This document shows positions 1 to 9,264 of a stretch of 64,000 bases of DNA, piece by piece. The stretch spans positions 62,001 through 126,000 of the forward strand of contig NZ_JAIVFQ010000006.1 in assembly GCF_020829495.1 (NCBI RefSeq), in the 5' to 3' direction. The translations under genes were made by a program, and so were the position numbers. Within the stretch, counting starts at the first letter, position 1, and the number at the start of each line of letters is the position of its first letter. The notes beneath the pieces were generated by a model. The model did no database searches. It was not told the DNA's origin and worked only from the letters and a program-made list of their open reading frames with translations. The DNA comes from Nostoc favosum CHAB5714 (GTDB lineage: Bacteria; Cyanobacteriota; Cyanobacteriia; Cyanobacteriales; Nostocaceae).

Positions 1-778
1 CCAGTTTTTGAATGTGGCGCTGTTTATTAGCAATTATTTCTTGAAAGACTGAGTTTACTTCGCTATCTGATTCTTTTTGCAAGTAATTTTCAAATGCTTC
101 TAGTGAATAGCGTTCACCAGCAAGAGCATTATTTAAACCTTTGGTGATCTCACCTTTAGTTGAGCCACCCCAAGCATCAGCCAGTTTCCACCATTCAGCA
201 CTTGTGTCTTTCTCATTTGGTAATGCAGCATCTTTGCCACCATAACCCAAACGGCTCAAAATAGCTGTGGTAAAAATTGGCAAGTCTCCAGGTTCACGGG
301 ATGTAATCAAATTTCCGTCAACTACCACCGGCTCATCTAGATATTTTGCGCCAGCGTTAATCATATCCTTGGCAATAGCGATAAAACCAGTGGCTTGTTT
401 ACCTTTGAGCAAGTCGCCTTCAATTAAAACTTGTGGGCCATGACAAACAGCAGCAACTAATTTTCCTTGTTGTATAGCTTCTTGGACAAAACGTACTGTG
501 TTGGTGTTCCGCCGCATTTGATCAGGAGCCATACCGCCGGGAATTATTACAGCGTCGAATTCGGCTGCGATCGCTTCTGTGGTAGTACCATCAGCTTGGA
601 TGCTAAGTTTGCCGCGTTTACCCTTATATTTTTCATTCATTCGGGAACCCAGGACTACTACCTCCATTCCCGCTTGTTTTAGTCCATTATAAGGAACTGT
701 AAATTCTGCATCCTCTACTGCCTGTTCAATGAGAATGGCAACTTTTTTCTTACCGGAATTATTGTTATGGTCAGTCAT
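1..778 (-). CDS. DJ-1/PfpI family protein (3' end outside window)
   Basis: The reading frame starts at an ATG at 778 and runs off the left edge, so the C-terminus is missing. Translation gives MTDHNNNSGKKKVAILIEQ, then a flavodoxin-like DJ-1/PfpI fold with the nucleophile-elbow motif VCHGP (Cys at about residue 115) and the acidic residue in the early VEDAEF segment. This family covers glyoxalase III, deglycase and stress peptidase-like proteins acting in the cytoplasm. After the core (about 190 residues) there is a helical extension, ending in the visible part with NKQRHIQKL, which is not part of a minimal PfpI protein. Family assignment is firm; the exact activity is not known. Confidence 0.85.
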   Translation of the reverse strand, partial: MTDHNNNSGKKKVAILIEQAVEDAEFTVPYNGLKQAGMEVVVLGSRMNEKYKGKRGKLSIQADGTTTEAIAAEFDAVIIPGGMAPDQMRRNTNTVRFVQEAIQQGKLVAAVCHGPQVLIEGDLLKGKQATGFIAIAKDMINAGAKYLDEPVVVDGNLITSREPGDLPIFTTAILSRLGYGGKDAALPNEKDTSAEWWKLADAWGGSTKGEITKGLNNALAGERYSLEAFENYLQKESDSEVNSVFQEIIANKQRHIQKL

Positions 779-909
779 TGATTGTATTACCTGTTTATTT
801 CTAGTATTTAACTAGGTACAATATTTATCGATTAGGAGAGTTAAAAACCAGGATTTTTCCTGATAAATTTTGTTTGATTTGCCTACTATGCAGAAACTTC
901 ACTTGTTGC

Positions 910-1287
910 TCAAGTCCCAAACAGTTCTTCGTAATCGTGAGAAAAATGGGCGTGTAAGGCAGCAAATAATTCTGGGCTGATGGCATTTTGCAACACAGTA
1001 AATACAGCCCTAACATGAATTGCCACAGTGGTTGGTTCTATATTTTCTTTTTTACTTGCACGGGCAATAAACTCTTGTAAGTTGAAAGAGCCACCACTAT
1101 CCCCTTCTTTTCCTCGCAAATAATCCCCTAGTTGTTGGGGCAAATTTGCAGCTAGTTCCTGTGCTTCATCATCTGCTATCCGTTCTTTAAGGGTTTCTAG
1201 TGTGGCACGGGTAGCACGTTCTGCCTTTTCACGAGAATCTGATTGGGTAAGGCTTTGTACATGTGTAATGAACTCATCGTATTCCAC
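910..1287 (-). CDS. DUF2267 domain protein
   Basis: A 125-residue acidic helical protein starting MEYDEFITHVQSL. The opening EYDEFI.HVQ, the central LPQQLGDYLRG and the C-terminal ELFAALHAHFSHDYEELFG match the DUF2267 family, two repeated helical halves found in small stress-associated bacterial proteins. No catalytic motif is visible and no biochemical role is established for the family. It lies 132 bp upstream of the PfpI-type gene on the same strand, so the two could be co-transcribed; both families often occur among stress genes. A shorter minus-strand frame at 825-1016 is an out-of-frame overlap. Confidence 0.8.
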   Translation of the reverse strand: MEYDEFITHVQSLTQSDSREKAERATRATLETLKERIADDEAQELAANLPQQLGDYLRGKEGDSGGSFNLQEFIARASKKENIEPTTVAIHVRAVFTVLQNAISPELFAALHAHFSHDYEELFGT

Positions 1288-1624
1288 TGTCTACCTCCGC
1301 TTCTCAAAATTCTTTAGTTAAAAGCATGAATATAAAGTTAAATAGCTAAACTTAAATTTTATTTTTGCTCAATAAGAAAAAATAGTTATGAGTGAGAACC
1401 TGGCTACTGAATAATTTCGGTTTTATAGCTCTTAACTCATAACTAAAAACTTCAACTACAAGTTGCTTGACCATGAATTCATATTTACAATGGTATGACC
1501 CGATAGGTAGTTTAGCTTCGTTCCAAGGGGATAGATTATTTTATTTCTAAAGCTATACATCTCTAGTAAGACAACTGGGTGACAAGAAAACGTTATTGTG
1601 AGAATGCACAAAAGGGCTAGTATC
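1288..1624. other. Intergenic region, divergent promoters
   Basis: This gap separates the minus-strand DUF2267 gene from the plus-strand DUF6335 gene, so it must contain two divergent promoters. It is AT-rich and I see no RNA gene, no long inverted repeat and no tandem array in it. Confidence 0.5.
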
Positions 1625-2023
1625 ATGGCAGAAAAAAATCATAATGACGAGATTGAAACCAATGATTTGCCACAGGAAATTACCGAATCCTACGGTACTG
1701 GTGTGAAAGACTTGCCGGGATACAATATTGGTGGTAGCTCAATGAGAGCAGAAAGACAGGAGTATACAGAAACTAGTCCTGAACTCACTGGTGGCGATGT
1801 TGACGCTTATTGGCAAGATGCAGATGCAGTTGGGGATGAAGCTGTTGGTGGTAGTACTTCCACTCCCGATCAAAATGTAACTGAGGAGCTAGAAGCAGCA
1901 GTAGGGCTAGAAATGGATGATTTTGCGTTTCTGCGTACTAACGATATTTTAGAGGAACGTGATGGCGATCGCTGGGAGTTAGATCCGAAATCTTCTGAAG
2001 ATTATCAAGAGCGGCGAGAATAA
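1625..2023 (+). CDS. DUF6335 family protein
   Basis: A very acidic protein of about 132 residues. The conserved block TGVKDLPGYNIGG, then SPELTGGDVDAYWQDAD, GGSTSTPDQN and the end WELDPKSSEDYQERR are hallmarks of DUF6335, a small cyanobacterial family of unknown function. I chose the ATG at 1625 (MAEKNHND) because an AAGGG Shine-Dalgarno-like stretch lies about 10 bp upstream; an ATG nine codons earlier at 1598 is possible but gives an atypical basic leader. No membrane segment or signal peptide. It stands alone, with intergenic sequence on both sides. Confidence 0.75.
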   Translation: MAEKNHNDEIETNDLPQEITESYGTGVKDLPGYNIGGSSMRAERQEYTETSPELTGGDVDAYWQDADAVGDEAVGGSTSTPDQNVTEELEAAVGLEMDDFAFLRTNDILEERDGDRWELDPKSSEDYQERRE

Positions 2024-2410
2024 GCTAAATAAAAGCAAAAGCCGTATTCCTACTCGATGTCGCCGTTAATAAATTAATATGGCTGAATTGGGCAGTGTTT
2101 AGAAAAGCACTGTCACAATAAAAATAACATCTATCTATCGAAATACCTCCTGATAATATCTCAATTTGCTAGCATTCCCATTGCTAACTCCTTTACTTTG
2201 CCAAAGGGAAGCATTGTTTCGGCTTCTGATATTTGGTTTCATCTAACTGTAATACTTCTAATGCAGGACTACAGTTTGCCAAATTTATGTTTTGTTTATA
2301 AATTGTTATTCTTTATGATTTCAATACATCTGTCTTCAGTAGGGTAAAACGCTAAATGTACATTTGGTAACCTTGCTAATGAAATTGATTAATTGCAATT
2401 GGAGTTAATA
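2024..2410. other. Intergenic region upstream of the HCP gene
   Basis: AT-rich leader region of the carotenoid protein gene. No gene, no clear hairpin followed by T-run and no tandem repeat found. It presumably holds the promoter of the HCP gene, but no unambiguous -35/-10 pair stands out. Confidence 0.4.
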
Positions 2411-2902
2411 ATGACATTTACACAAACTGGCGATCCAACTATTCGTGAACATGTTCAAGCTTGGCAACAGTTAGATGTGGATCAGCAACTGGCTTTGTTT
2501 TGGTTCATTTACAAAGAAATGGGTAAGTCAATTACGCCAGCCGCTCCTGGTGCTAGCACTGCTTCTCCAGAAATCGCTGAAGGTTTGTTTAATCAAGTTA
2601 AGGAATTATCTCACGAACAACAATTACAAGTTCAGCGTGACTTGATTAATAAAGTAGATACCCAAATTTCTCGTGAATATGGTTCTTTGGGTGATACCAC
2701 GAAACTACTATTTTGGTATCGATTATCTCAAGGTATGGATGATGGTACTATCATTACTGTACCTTCTGACTATGAACTTCCCTCAGAATGTCAACAGTTA
2801 TTTGGCAGAATTCAAGGATTAGAGTTTGAGCAACAGATTACTCTTTTCCGTGATTATGTTTCGCCAATGGGCGCCGAAGCGAAAGCAGGTGCTGAAATTT
2901 AG
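2411..2902 (+). CDS. Helical carotenoid protein (OCP N-terminal domain homologue)
   Basis: About 163 residues, all corresponding to the helical N-terminal domain of the orange carotenoid protein, with no NTF2-like C-terminal domain. This makes it a free-standing helical carotenoid protein (HCP), a family that binds a ketocarotenoid and can quench singlet oxygen and, in some clades, the phycobilisome. The carotenoid pocket looks intact: LFWFIYKEMGK contains the Trp and Tyr equivalent to OCP W41/Y44, and LLFWYRLSQGM contains the Trp equivalent to W110. The start at 2411 is chosen because GGAG sits 7 bp upstream; an in-frame codon at 2393 has no such site. It is followed 1.6 kb later by a second, degenerate family member. 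Confidence 0.9.
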   Translation: MTFTQTGDPTIREHVQAWQQLDVDQQLALFWFIYKEMGKSITPAAPGASTASPEIAEGLFNQVKELSHEQQLQVQRDLINKVDTQISREYGSLGDTTKLLFWYRLSQGMDDGTIITVPSDYELPSECQQLFGRIQGLEFEQQITLFRDYVSPMGAEAKAGAEI

Positions 2903-3114
2903 CACTTTTGAAGTTTTTAGCCTGCTTGAGGCTACCTTTTTAGTCCCCAAATGAGGATGGCTGTTATACCAAGTTCATTTGGTTGTAGTAGAAGGATTCA
3001 AGAATTAGAATGTCTTTACTCTCCACCAGGTTTAGACGATTGGTGTTAGCGTAGCGTTACCAACTCTAGCCTGCGATATGCAGCATCGTCCTCATGAGAA
3101 GGGCAAGGGTATTA

Positions 3115-3244
3115 TATAGCAGTCCTATTTTATTCGTGAAAAATATAAAATTTGAAAACGAACCGCAAAGTATTGGCTTTGGGCGCAAAGGGAAGAAAGA
3201 AGAAAGAGATATATAATTTTCACAAATGATTTAGGACTGCTATA
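3115..3244. repeat. Inverted-repeat element, ends TATAGCAGTCCTA
   Basis: A 130-bp segment bounded by TATAGCAGTCCTA and its exact reverse complement TAGGACTGCTATA. It is non-coding and resembles the miniature inverted-repeat elements elsewhere in the window. Only one copy is seen here. No clear target duplication. Confidence 0.6.
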
Positions 3245-3270
3245 GCCCTTTTGTTAAAGCTTGCCATATC

Positions 3271-3323
3271 CGCCAGTCGCTTAATATCAAGCTGAATTTT
3301 GATGACTGGCGTCTTTATTTTTT
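3271..3323 (+). terminator. Hairpin with T-run, possible terminator
   Basis: CGCCAGTC at 3271-3278 pairs with GACTGGCG at 3304-3311 and is followed by TCTTTATTTTTT. The loop is long (25 nt). It lies 370 bp beyond the HCP stop, so the transcript it ends is uncertain. Confidence 0.4.
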
Positions 3324-3332
3324 CTGATAAAT

Positions 3333-3369
3333 AAACACAGAGTAAAACTAAAACTCTTACTCTGTGTTT
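3333..3369. repeat. Perfect 13-bp hairpin
   Basis: AAACACAGAGTAA at 3333-3345 is repeated inverted as TTACTCTGTGTTT at 3357-3369 with an 11-nt spacer. AT-rich and without a T-run, so probably a small palindromic repeat rather than a terminator. Confidence 0.5.
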
Positions 3370-3439
3370 ATCTATGTCCTTAGTCCAGTTGCACCCTACA
3401 GTCGTAACGCCCTTTGTTTTGTACTCAATATATTAAAAT

Positions 3440-3650
3440 AATTCGTAATTCGTAATTCGTAATGGGCTTCTCTTCGAGACGCTAAACGCGAACGCCCCGC
3501 AACGCTTTCGTAAATTTTGTTTTGCATTAGCGAACGCGAGTGCGTCTCCAAGAGTTGCGTTAGCGAGTCCGCGTACTCTTACAGAGAAGCAAGCTACGCG
3601 CAGCGTCTCGTAGAGAGCGTCTGGGGATTTTAACCCCACCGCAAAACTTG
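3440..3650. repeat. Composite GCGAACGC-rich dispersed repeat
   Basis: Starts with tandem ATTCGTA units and continues with stacked short palindromes (GAGACGC, GCGAACGC, GCGTTAGCG). Long stretches are repeated almost identically at 58293-58530, and related pieces occur at 53970-54280 and 14820-15066. The open frame at 3433-3639 is a by-product of the repeat and not a gene. Confidence 0.65.
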
Positions 3651-3673
3651 TCGCTTGTTAGAAGCGAGGGACT

Positions 3674-3799
3674 TATACCATTTCTTTGTGAGGCTGCGCC
3701 AAATTTTCTTGGCTTCTTCTTTCTTTCTTTGTGTCCTTTGCGCTCTTTGCGGTTCGTTCCTCATATAGTTTGGCGCATCTTCATACAGAATTGGTATTA
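3674..3799. repeat. Imperfect inverted-repeat element, ends ATACCA/TGGTAT
   Basis: A non-coding segment that begins with TTATACCATTT and ends with AATTGGTATTA, imperfect inverted copies of each other. The interior carries TTTGCGCTCTTTGCGGTTCG, a common Nostoc intergenic motif; an inverted relative of this motif lies inside the element at 3115-3244. Confidence 0.45.
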
Positions 3800-4182
3800 G
3801 ACCCCTCAAAAATGTTAAAAGTAATTATAGTTAAAATAATCTATCTTTTGGTTGGTTTAAATATGCTTAGATTTGATTATTAAGTATATCTTTCTGTAGT
3901 GTTTTATCTAAAGTTAAATCTTTAAAATTGATAGAGATAGTAAGAAGGATAGTTGAGATTTTTACATGGGGGATTTAATTATTTTTTCATATCTAATACC
4001 AAATTACATCAATGATGAACACAAAAGGGTAGCTAATTTAGCATAGGTTATTATTGCTGATAAACATCTTGAGCGATAAAACCTATATGTCTCAGTTTTT
4101 AATGCTTTAAATAGAGGCGATGCCGACGGCGGTCTACGCCTACGCTAGACTTTCTTCAGACTTATTTAATACTTAAGCTATG

Positions 4183-4331
4183 ATATCATGTCCGCATAAT
4201 TAGTTATGATTCCCACAGTCATTGCACCCCACCCCGCCAAAGCTACGCTTTGTCTCCCCTCCCGAAGAGCGGGGAGGGGATTAAGGGATGGGGTTCTTCG
4301 GGTTTAATAAGTAATCAAGCGGACATGATAT
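4183..4331. repeat. Family A inverted-repeat element (ATATCATGTCCGC ends), copy 1
   Basis: 149 bp bounded by ATATCATGTCCGC and the exact inverted GCGGACATGATAT. The interior holds a GC-rich core (CCCCACCCCGCCAAAGC... then GGGGAGGGG) that folds on itself. Near-identical copies lie at 49977-50123, 51845-51990 and, reversed and partly decayed, 63789-63926, with a partial copy at 16166-16246. It encodes nothing, so any movement would need a transposase in trans. Confidence 0.8.
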
Positions 4332-4546
4332 GATACAATACCCATTAATAGAATAGATACACTATTAACGTAAATTCCTGCAAATTGAAGTAATAAAAAA
4401 TTAGGATTGATACCTAAAATGACAGCTATTTGCTTGGCGTGAATTGCTGACAAGCAAAGCGAGAATCAAGTTGGTTCAAGGCAGGATTACAATTTTCATT
4501 TGATATTTTTTTAGTTAATCAAGTAGTTAATTACTTTGAGGTATTT

Positions 4547-4996
4547 ATGACTTCTACGAACGTCAATTTTTTAGAACAAAGTGTATCAAAATTTCAGAGT
4601 TTGGATACAGACGATCGCCTAACTGTGCTAGCTTTACTTTACACTGAAATTTCTGATGAAATTCCAGCGCTCTGTCTCAATGATGTGCCAAATGAAAGGA
4701 CTGCGAATTTAGTTGCACAAATTCAAAACCTGCCACAGGCAGAACAGTTGTTTGCTTTGCGCCAGTTGCTAAAGCAAGATGAAGTAGGGGAAACAGCAAT
4801 TCCTACTCAAGAGTATGCTTCAATGAACGCTGACGATAAATTAGCTTTTTGGTATCAATTAGCCCAAAATTTGGGAACTTCAATTATTGGTGTACCAAAT
4901 GACTATATACCTTCTGAAAAAGCTACAGAAGTAATAGATTTACTTCACACACCCAATATTGAGGATTTAGTCAATTTCTTCAAGCGGGTGCTGTAA
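4547..4996 (+). CDS. HCP-like protein, divergent OCP N-terminal-type domain
   Basis: 149 residues with the same two-part helical layout as the gene at 2411. The second half is well kept (DKLAFWYQLAQNLGTSIIGVPNDY, including the Trp equivalent to OCP W110). In the first half the segment is VLALLYTEISDEI, so the Trp equivalent to W41 is replaced while the Tyr is retained, and the C-terminus is about 14 residues shorter. It may bind carotenoid differently, or may have become a partner protein of the intact HCP. It is followed by a terminator-like hairpin and then the di-heme cytochrome 77 bp downstream. Homology is clear; pigment binding is uncertain. Confidence 0.75.
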   Translation: MTSTNVNFLEQSVSKFQSLDTDDRLTVLALLYTEISDEIPALCLNDVPNERTANLVAQIQNLPQAEQLFALRQLLKQDEVGETAIPTQEYASMNADDKLAFWYQLAQNLGTSIIGVPNDYIPSEKATEVIDLLHTPNIEDLVNFFKRVL

Positions 4997-5015
4997 CAGT
5001 TTTGAGTCAAGAATC

Positions 5016-5046
5016 AAAGGTGGGGTTATGCCTCACCTTTATTTTT
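5016..5046 (+). terminator. Rho-independent terminator after the HCP-like gene
   Basis: AAAGGTGGGG at 5016-5025 pairs with CCTCACCTTT at 5031-5040 (one G-U pair), 5-nt loop, followed by ATTTTTAAG. It sits 20 bp after the stop codon and 27 bp before the cytochrome ORF, so it could attenuate read-through between them. Confidence 0.7.
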
Positions 5047-5072
5047 AAGTTAATTCTTTCAAGTTAATTATT

Positions 5073-7145
5073 ATGGTATCTTCTCCTGAACAGACGAAAA
5101 ACCAAGATTATAACTTTAAAGCACAGAAGCAAAATGGACTTCAAAGCTTTTTGTGGCTACGCAGAGTGGTTATACTGCTGGCTGTGATTCTTTTTATTGG
5201 CTTTTGGGCTTACCAAATTGATATTACCTTGCCAAAAACACCAAATATTAACAATACATATACACCTTTTACACAGCCTACAGCCCAAGAAATTGGCTCC
5301 TATGATGTACTAGGTAAGGTTGTTAGTAAAGACGCAGCAGCATTGCTAACGACAGATGAAGAGAAACAGCTACTATCAGCAGATAATGGTGCTGTAGCTG
5401 TAACTGAAGACTTGATCAAACTTGGTCGTAAAAGTTTTTATACAGAAACCTTTGGCAATGAATTTTTCTTGACTGATGTTACTGGTGTTCTGGATGGGCC
5501 ACTGAATATTGGAAATTTAGCGAAAGCGATCGCTTCCCTTGGTGGTAAGCATACAACAAATCTGCAAGTAACTCTAGATAGAGATATGACTGTGGGAAGT
5601 CGCACTTTCAAAAAAGGCGATATCCTCAATACCGGACTGGATATTCCCGCAGGTTCTTTATTTCCTTTGGGAATTAGCTCCCATATCAATCACGGCAAAA
5701 TTCGCGTTGGTATCACTTGTGCAGCCTGTCATGCTGCTGTTGACAAAGATACCGGACGCATTTTAGAAGGCGCACCAAATAATGACCTTGATACAGGCTT
5801 AATTTTGGCATTAGCGAGTAACTCAGCAGCATGGTTTCGGCAAACAGGTGTCAATCCTCAGACAGTTCGCCGTGGTGAAACTAAGTATATAAATGCCGAC
5901 GACAAGGAAGCACGTTTACCAAACACCAAAGCCTTAGAAGATGCTGTTGATCAAGAACTATTAACTTGGCCTCGCGGCAACTTTGACTCAACAGGCGACA
6001 ATAAAAATAACCCATCCCAAAATCCATCTTCCTACACTTTCGCAGCATATCCTTATGGCTGGAGTGGTAACGCCTCAATTGGTTGGTTCCACGGACTGAC
6101 TACACTCAACAGCAACGTTCATGCGACAAACTCAGACTTGACAACCGGTGCTGATGCAAGTCAGCAGCTACTAGGGATTGATAAAGAAACTTATCTAGGG
6201 GTAATTCTGCAAAATTCTGCTAATCCAGCCTTTAGATTCCCAACAGGTGCGAAACCATCGGAATTTTTCGAGAAAATTGACCCCACTCCTGGCACACCTG
6301 CCATGAACGAAGTGATTAAAATGCCAGGATACCCCAAAGGTTCACCGTTTATCCTAGATGGTTTGATGGCAAATTCACCAGGATTGCCAGTTGCAGCACA
6401 ACTTAATGGGATGTCGGCGTTTCAAAACACTTTAGCACCACCACCTGTAAAAACGCGAGATTTAGCAACTCTAAAGCGTGGAGCAGCAATTTTCACCAAA
6501 GCGGGGTGCGTTGAATGCCATAGTGGTCGGTATTTCACTAATAATCACGTCATAGCAGAACGGGAAATCAAATCTCAGCCTTCACGGGCAAAAGCTCAAA
6601 CAGCTTTCGCGCGTAACTTTGTAGCACCCCAGACTTATAAGAGCAACGTCTCTGTTCCTCTGCCAAAAAATCCTCCGGTGCTGGATGTGCCTACAGATAT
6701 TACATCAGAAGAAGACTACAAACTTGCCTTTGCCATTGGTAACTCAGGCGGTTACAAAGTGCCTAGCTTGATTGGACTCGCCGTCACCGCACCTTATTTA
6801 CATGATGGTGGTGTTGCTGTTAGCAAAGAAGCACTGCAACAGGATACAAACGGCTATAAATTAGCTCAACCTGAGCAGTTAGGTTTAACAGGCACATTAT
6901 TAAACGGCATCTTACCAGATCCGAGTGCTAGTCTACGCGCACTTGTGGATCGCAACTTGCGTCGGCAAGTAGTTTTAGCTAACCATGCTAATTCCGACTT
7001 ACAAAAGTCAAATGTAGACGGTAGCGGACACAATTACTGGGTGGATAAACAAGCTGGTTTTTCTAATCAAGAGCAAACTGACTTGATTGAATTCCTACTT
7101 TCATTGGACGACGATCCAGAAATTGTGCCAGTACAATCCCGCTAG
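5073..7145 (+). CDS. Membrane-anchored di-heme cytochrome c protein
   Basis: 690 residues. A basic N-terminus is followed by one hydrophobic segment at about residues 28-48, suggesting an anchor with a large lumenal/periplasmic domain. Two c-type heme sites are visible: CAACH at residues 216-220 and CVECH at 479-483. The second lies in a typical cytochrome c fold with GGYKVPSLIGLAVTAPYLHDGG near 560-585, as in bacterial di-heme cytochrome c peroxidase/MauG-like proteins. The N-terminal half is unusual and larger than in CcpA-type enzymes, so a peroxidase activity should not be assumed. Its position directly after two OCP-type genes suggests a role in photo-oxidative stress or electron disposal, but that is inference. 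Confidence 0.75.
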   Translation: MVSSPEQTKNQDYNFKAQKQNGLQSFLWLRRVVILLAVILFIGFWAYQIDITLPKTPNINNTYTPFTQPTAQEIGSYDVLGKVVSKDAAALLTTDEEKQLLSADNGAVAVTEDLIKLGRKSFYTETFGNEFFLTDVTGVLDGPLNIGNLAKAIASLGGKHTTNLQVTLDRDMTVGSRTFKKGDILNTGLDIPAGSLFPLGISSHINHGKIRVGITCAACHAAVDKDTGRILEGAPNNDLDTGLILALASNSAAWFRQTGVNPQTVRRGETKYINADDKEARLPNTKALEDAVDQELLTWPRGNFDSTGDNKNNPSQNPSSYTFAAYPYGWSGNASIGWFHGLTTLNSNVHATNSDLTTGADASQQLLGIDKETYLGVILQNSANPAFRFPTGAKPSEFFEKIDPTPGTPAMNEVIKMPGYPKGSPFILDGLMANSPGLPVAAQLNGMSAFQNTLAPPPVKTRDLATLKRGAAIFTKAGCVECHSGRYFTNNHVIAEREIKSQPSRAKAQTAFARNFVAPQTYKSNVSVPLPKNPPVLDVPTDITSEEDYKLAFAIGNSGGYKVPSLIGLAVTAPYLHDGGVAVSKEALQQDTNGYKLAQPEQLGLTGTLLNGILPDPSASLRALVDRNLRRQVVLANHANSDLQKSNVDGSGHNYWVDKQAGFSNQEQTDLIEFLLSLDDDPEIVPVQSR

Positions 7146-7230
7146 TAGGGAAGCAGGGGAGGCGAGTATCAAAGACTCATTCACGAATCTTAAATTACAG
7201 TTACAAATCATTCTCCCCTGCCTCCTTCCA

Positions 7231-9144
7231 CTAACGCAAAACTGCTTGATAGCGACCTAGAGCGATTAAGGGAAAGTATTGTTGATACAGATGATACTTG
7301 AGATAAAAATGGCAGGGGAAACCAGTACCTGTAAAGTCCGCCTCAAACCAAGTACCATCGAGCTGTTGAGTTGCCACTAGGTAGCCAATTCCCCGCTCGA
7401 TCGCCTCAAGAGCTAATTTACCAGTTGCTTCACCTGCTGCCAAAAGGCCAATTAAAGCCCAAGCAGTTTGAGATGCAGTACTATTTCCTTTTCCTTTAAG
7501 ACTGGGGTCGTCGTAGCTGCGGCAAGTCTCACCCCAACCACCATCTGGGTTTTGACATCCGATTAACCAAGCTGCTCCTCGTTCTATACTGAGTTTATGC
7601 TTTTGAGGAGTAATTAACGCTAAGGCTGATAAAACGCCACTGGTGCCGTAAATATAATTTACACCCCAACGACCAAACCAACAGCCTTCGGTTTCTTGTT
7701 CGCTGTGAAGATAACTAAGCGATCGCTCTAAATTATCACTATCAATTGACAAATCACAAGCACCCAGCATTTCTACGACTCTAGCCGTAACATCTGCGGT
7801 GTTTGGATCGATCATTGCTTTCAAGTCGCCATAAGGGATGGAGTTAAGCCAATCTTGATCGTTATCCAAATCAAAGGCAGCCCAGCCGCCTGGTTTACAT
7901 TGCATAGATGCAATCCAGTTTAACGCACGAGCGATCGCAGCCTGCTTGATTTCTTCGTTGGGGAGTTTCGCCAAATGTAAAGCCATCATCACCACAGCCG
8001 AGTCGTCTACATCGGGATAAAAGCGATTCTCAAACTCAAACGCCCAAGCTCCTGGTTTTCCCTGACGATTTTTTACAGCCCAATCTCCGTAGTCTAAAAT
8101 TTGTTTTTGCAACAACCATTCTCCAGCTTGCACCACGACGGGATGATCTGGTGCAAAGCCAGATTCTACTAAGGCACGCATCGCCCAAGCTGTATCCCAG
8201 ACGGGTGAAATACAAGGTTGAACTCGGTAGCTATCCTCTGTTTCAATGGCAAAGTTATCAATTGCTTGCAAACCTCGTTCTACAATGGGGTCGCTTCGGT
8301 CATAATTCAGACACCGCAAAGCCAGCATTGAATTCAACATCGCCGGAATAATCCCACCCCAGTCACCTGTGGCTTCTTGGCGCTCTAAAATCCATTTTTC
8401 GGCGGCTTTGATGCCTTCTTCACGAAAGGGAACTAAATTCAGACTTTCTGCAAACTTGAACCCCTGATCAAGGGTGAGGAATAAATCTGTCCAATCACCA
8501 GTTTGGGGTAATTCCCACCGGACTTGATCAACGCCTTCAGCGTATAGTTCATCTAGGTTGATAGTTGGATCGGTGATAAAAACAGGTTTGCGATCGCACA
8601 CAATCAGTAATGGTACTGTGCTGGAACGTGCCCAGCTAGACATCTCGTAGATATTAACTGGGAAAGCTTTTGGCAACAGCATTACCCAAGGTGGTAGCGA
8701 GGGAATACCGCGCCAGTTGTAGCAGCCAATCAAAGCTAAATGCAACTTGGTAAAAATCCGAGTTTTGCTGATACCACCCCGTTGGAGAATAAAGGTTCGC
8801 GCCCGAATCATCGCCGGATCGGTTGCTGGTACACCTAGCAGCCTTAACGCCATGTAGGCTTCAACCGAGGTGCTAAGTTCTCCGCCATCACCGTAGAAAA
8901 GTTCCCAACCGCCATGCTGCCGTTGCTCTTGGAGCAGGTAGGCTGCAACTTTGTGTAAAGGTCTGCCTTGGTCTGTTCCCCAAATTTTATGCAAAAGGAC
9001 AACTTCAGCAGTGATGGTGACATTGGATTCTAACTCTGCCCACCAGTAACCGGCGGGATTTTGAATCGAAAGTAAATATTGTTGACTGGCTGCGATCGCC
9101 GTTGCGACTTGATTGACTTTTACCCTGTCTTGTGTTTGCATCAA
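7231..9144 (-). CDS. shc: Squalene-hopene cyclase
   Basis: 637 residues, the normal length for squalene-hopene cyclase. It cyclises squalene to hopene at the membrane surface. The catalytic acid motif is present as DVDDSA within FYPDVDDSAVVMMALHLA, and several QW-type repeats can be read (for example QNPDGGWGETCRSYDD, QEATGDWGG, QQLDGTWFE). The GWGE motif that follows the last repeats is also typical. The gene diverges from hpnB at 9265, 120 bp away, so the pair shares one short promoter region and forms a hopanoid locus. Confidence 0.95.
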   Translation of the reverse strand: MMQTQDRVKVNQVATAIAASQQYLLSIQNPAGYWWAELESNVTITAEVVLLHKIWGTDQGRPLHKVAAYLLQEQRQHGGWELFYGDGGELSTSVEAYMALRLLGVPATDPAMIRARTFILQRGGISKTRIFTKLHLALIGCYNWRGIPSLPPWVMLLPKAFPVNIYEMSSWARSSTVPLLIVCDRKPVFITDPTINLDELYAEGVDQVRWELPQTGDWTDLFLTLDQGFKFAESLNLVPFREEGIKAAEKWILERQEATGDWGGIIPAMLNSMLALRCLNYDRSDPIVERGLQAIDNFAIETEDSYRVQPCISPVWDTAWAMRALVESGFAPDHPVVVQAGEWLLQKQILDYGDWAVKNRQGKPGAWAFEFENRFYPDVDDSAVVMMALHLAKLPNEEIKQAAIARALNWIASMQCKPGGWAAFDLDNDQDWLNSIPYGDLKAMIDPNTADVTARVVEMLGACDLSIDSDNLERSLSYLHSEQETEGCWFGRWGVNYIYGTSGVLSALALITPQKHKLSIERGAAWLIGCQNPDGGWGETCRSYDDPSLKGKGNSTASQTAWALIGLLAAGEATGKLALEAIERGIGYLVATQQLDGTWFEADFTGTGFPCHFYLKYHLYQQYFPLIALGRYQAVLR

Positions 9145-9264
9145 ATACTATTTAACCTCAACACCAACACTAGTTATGAACACGGCAATATTATGATGAA
9201 AAAATTTTTTCTCTATCAGTAGACATAGTATTCTGTCTGAGTCACTGAAAATTTGCAATAGGTC

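Noticed and set aside
3433..3639. 68-codon minus-strand frame
   Set aside because: Reads the composite dispersed repeat that recurs at 58293-58530.
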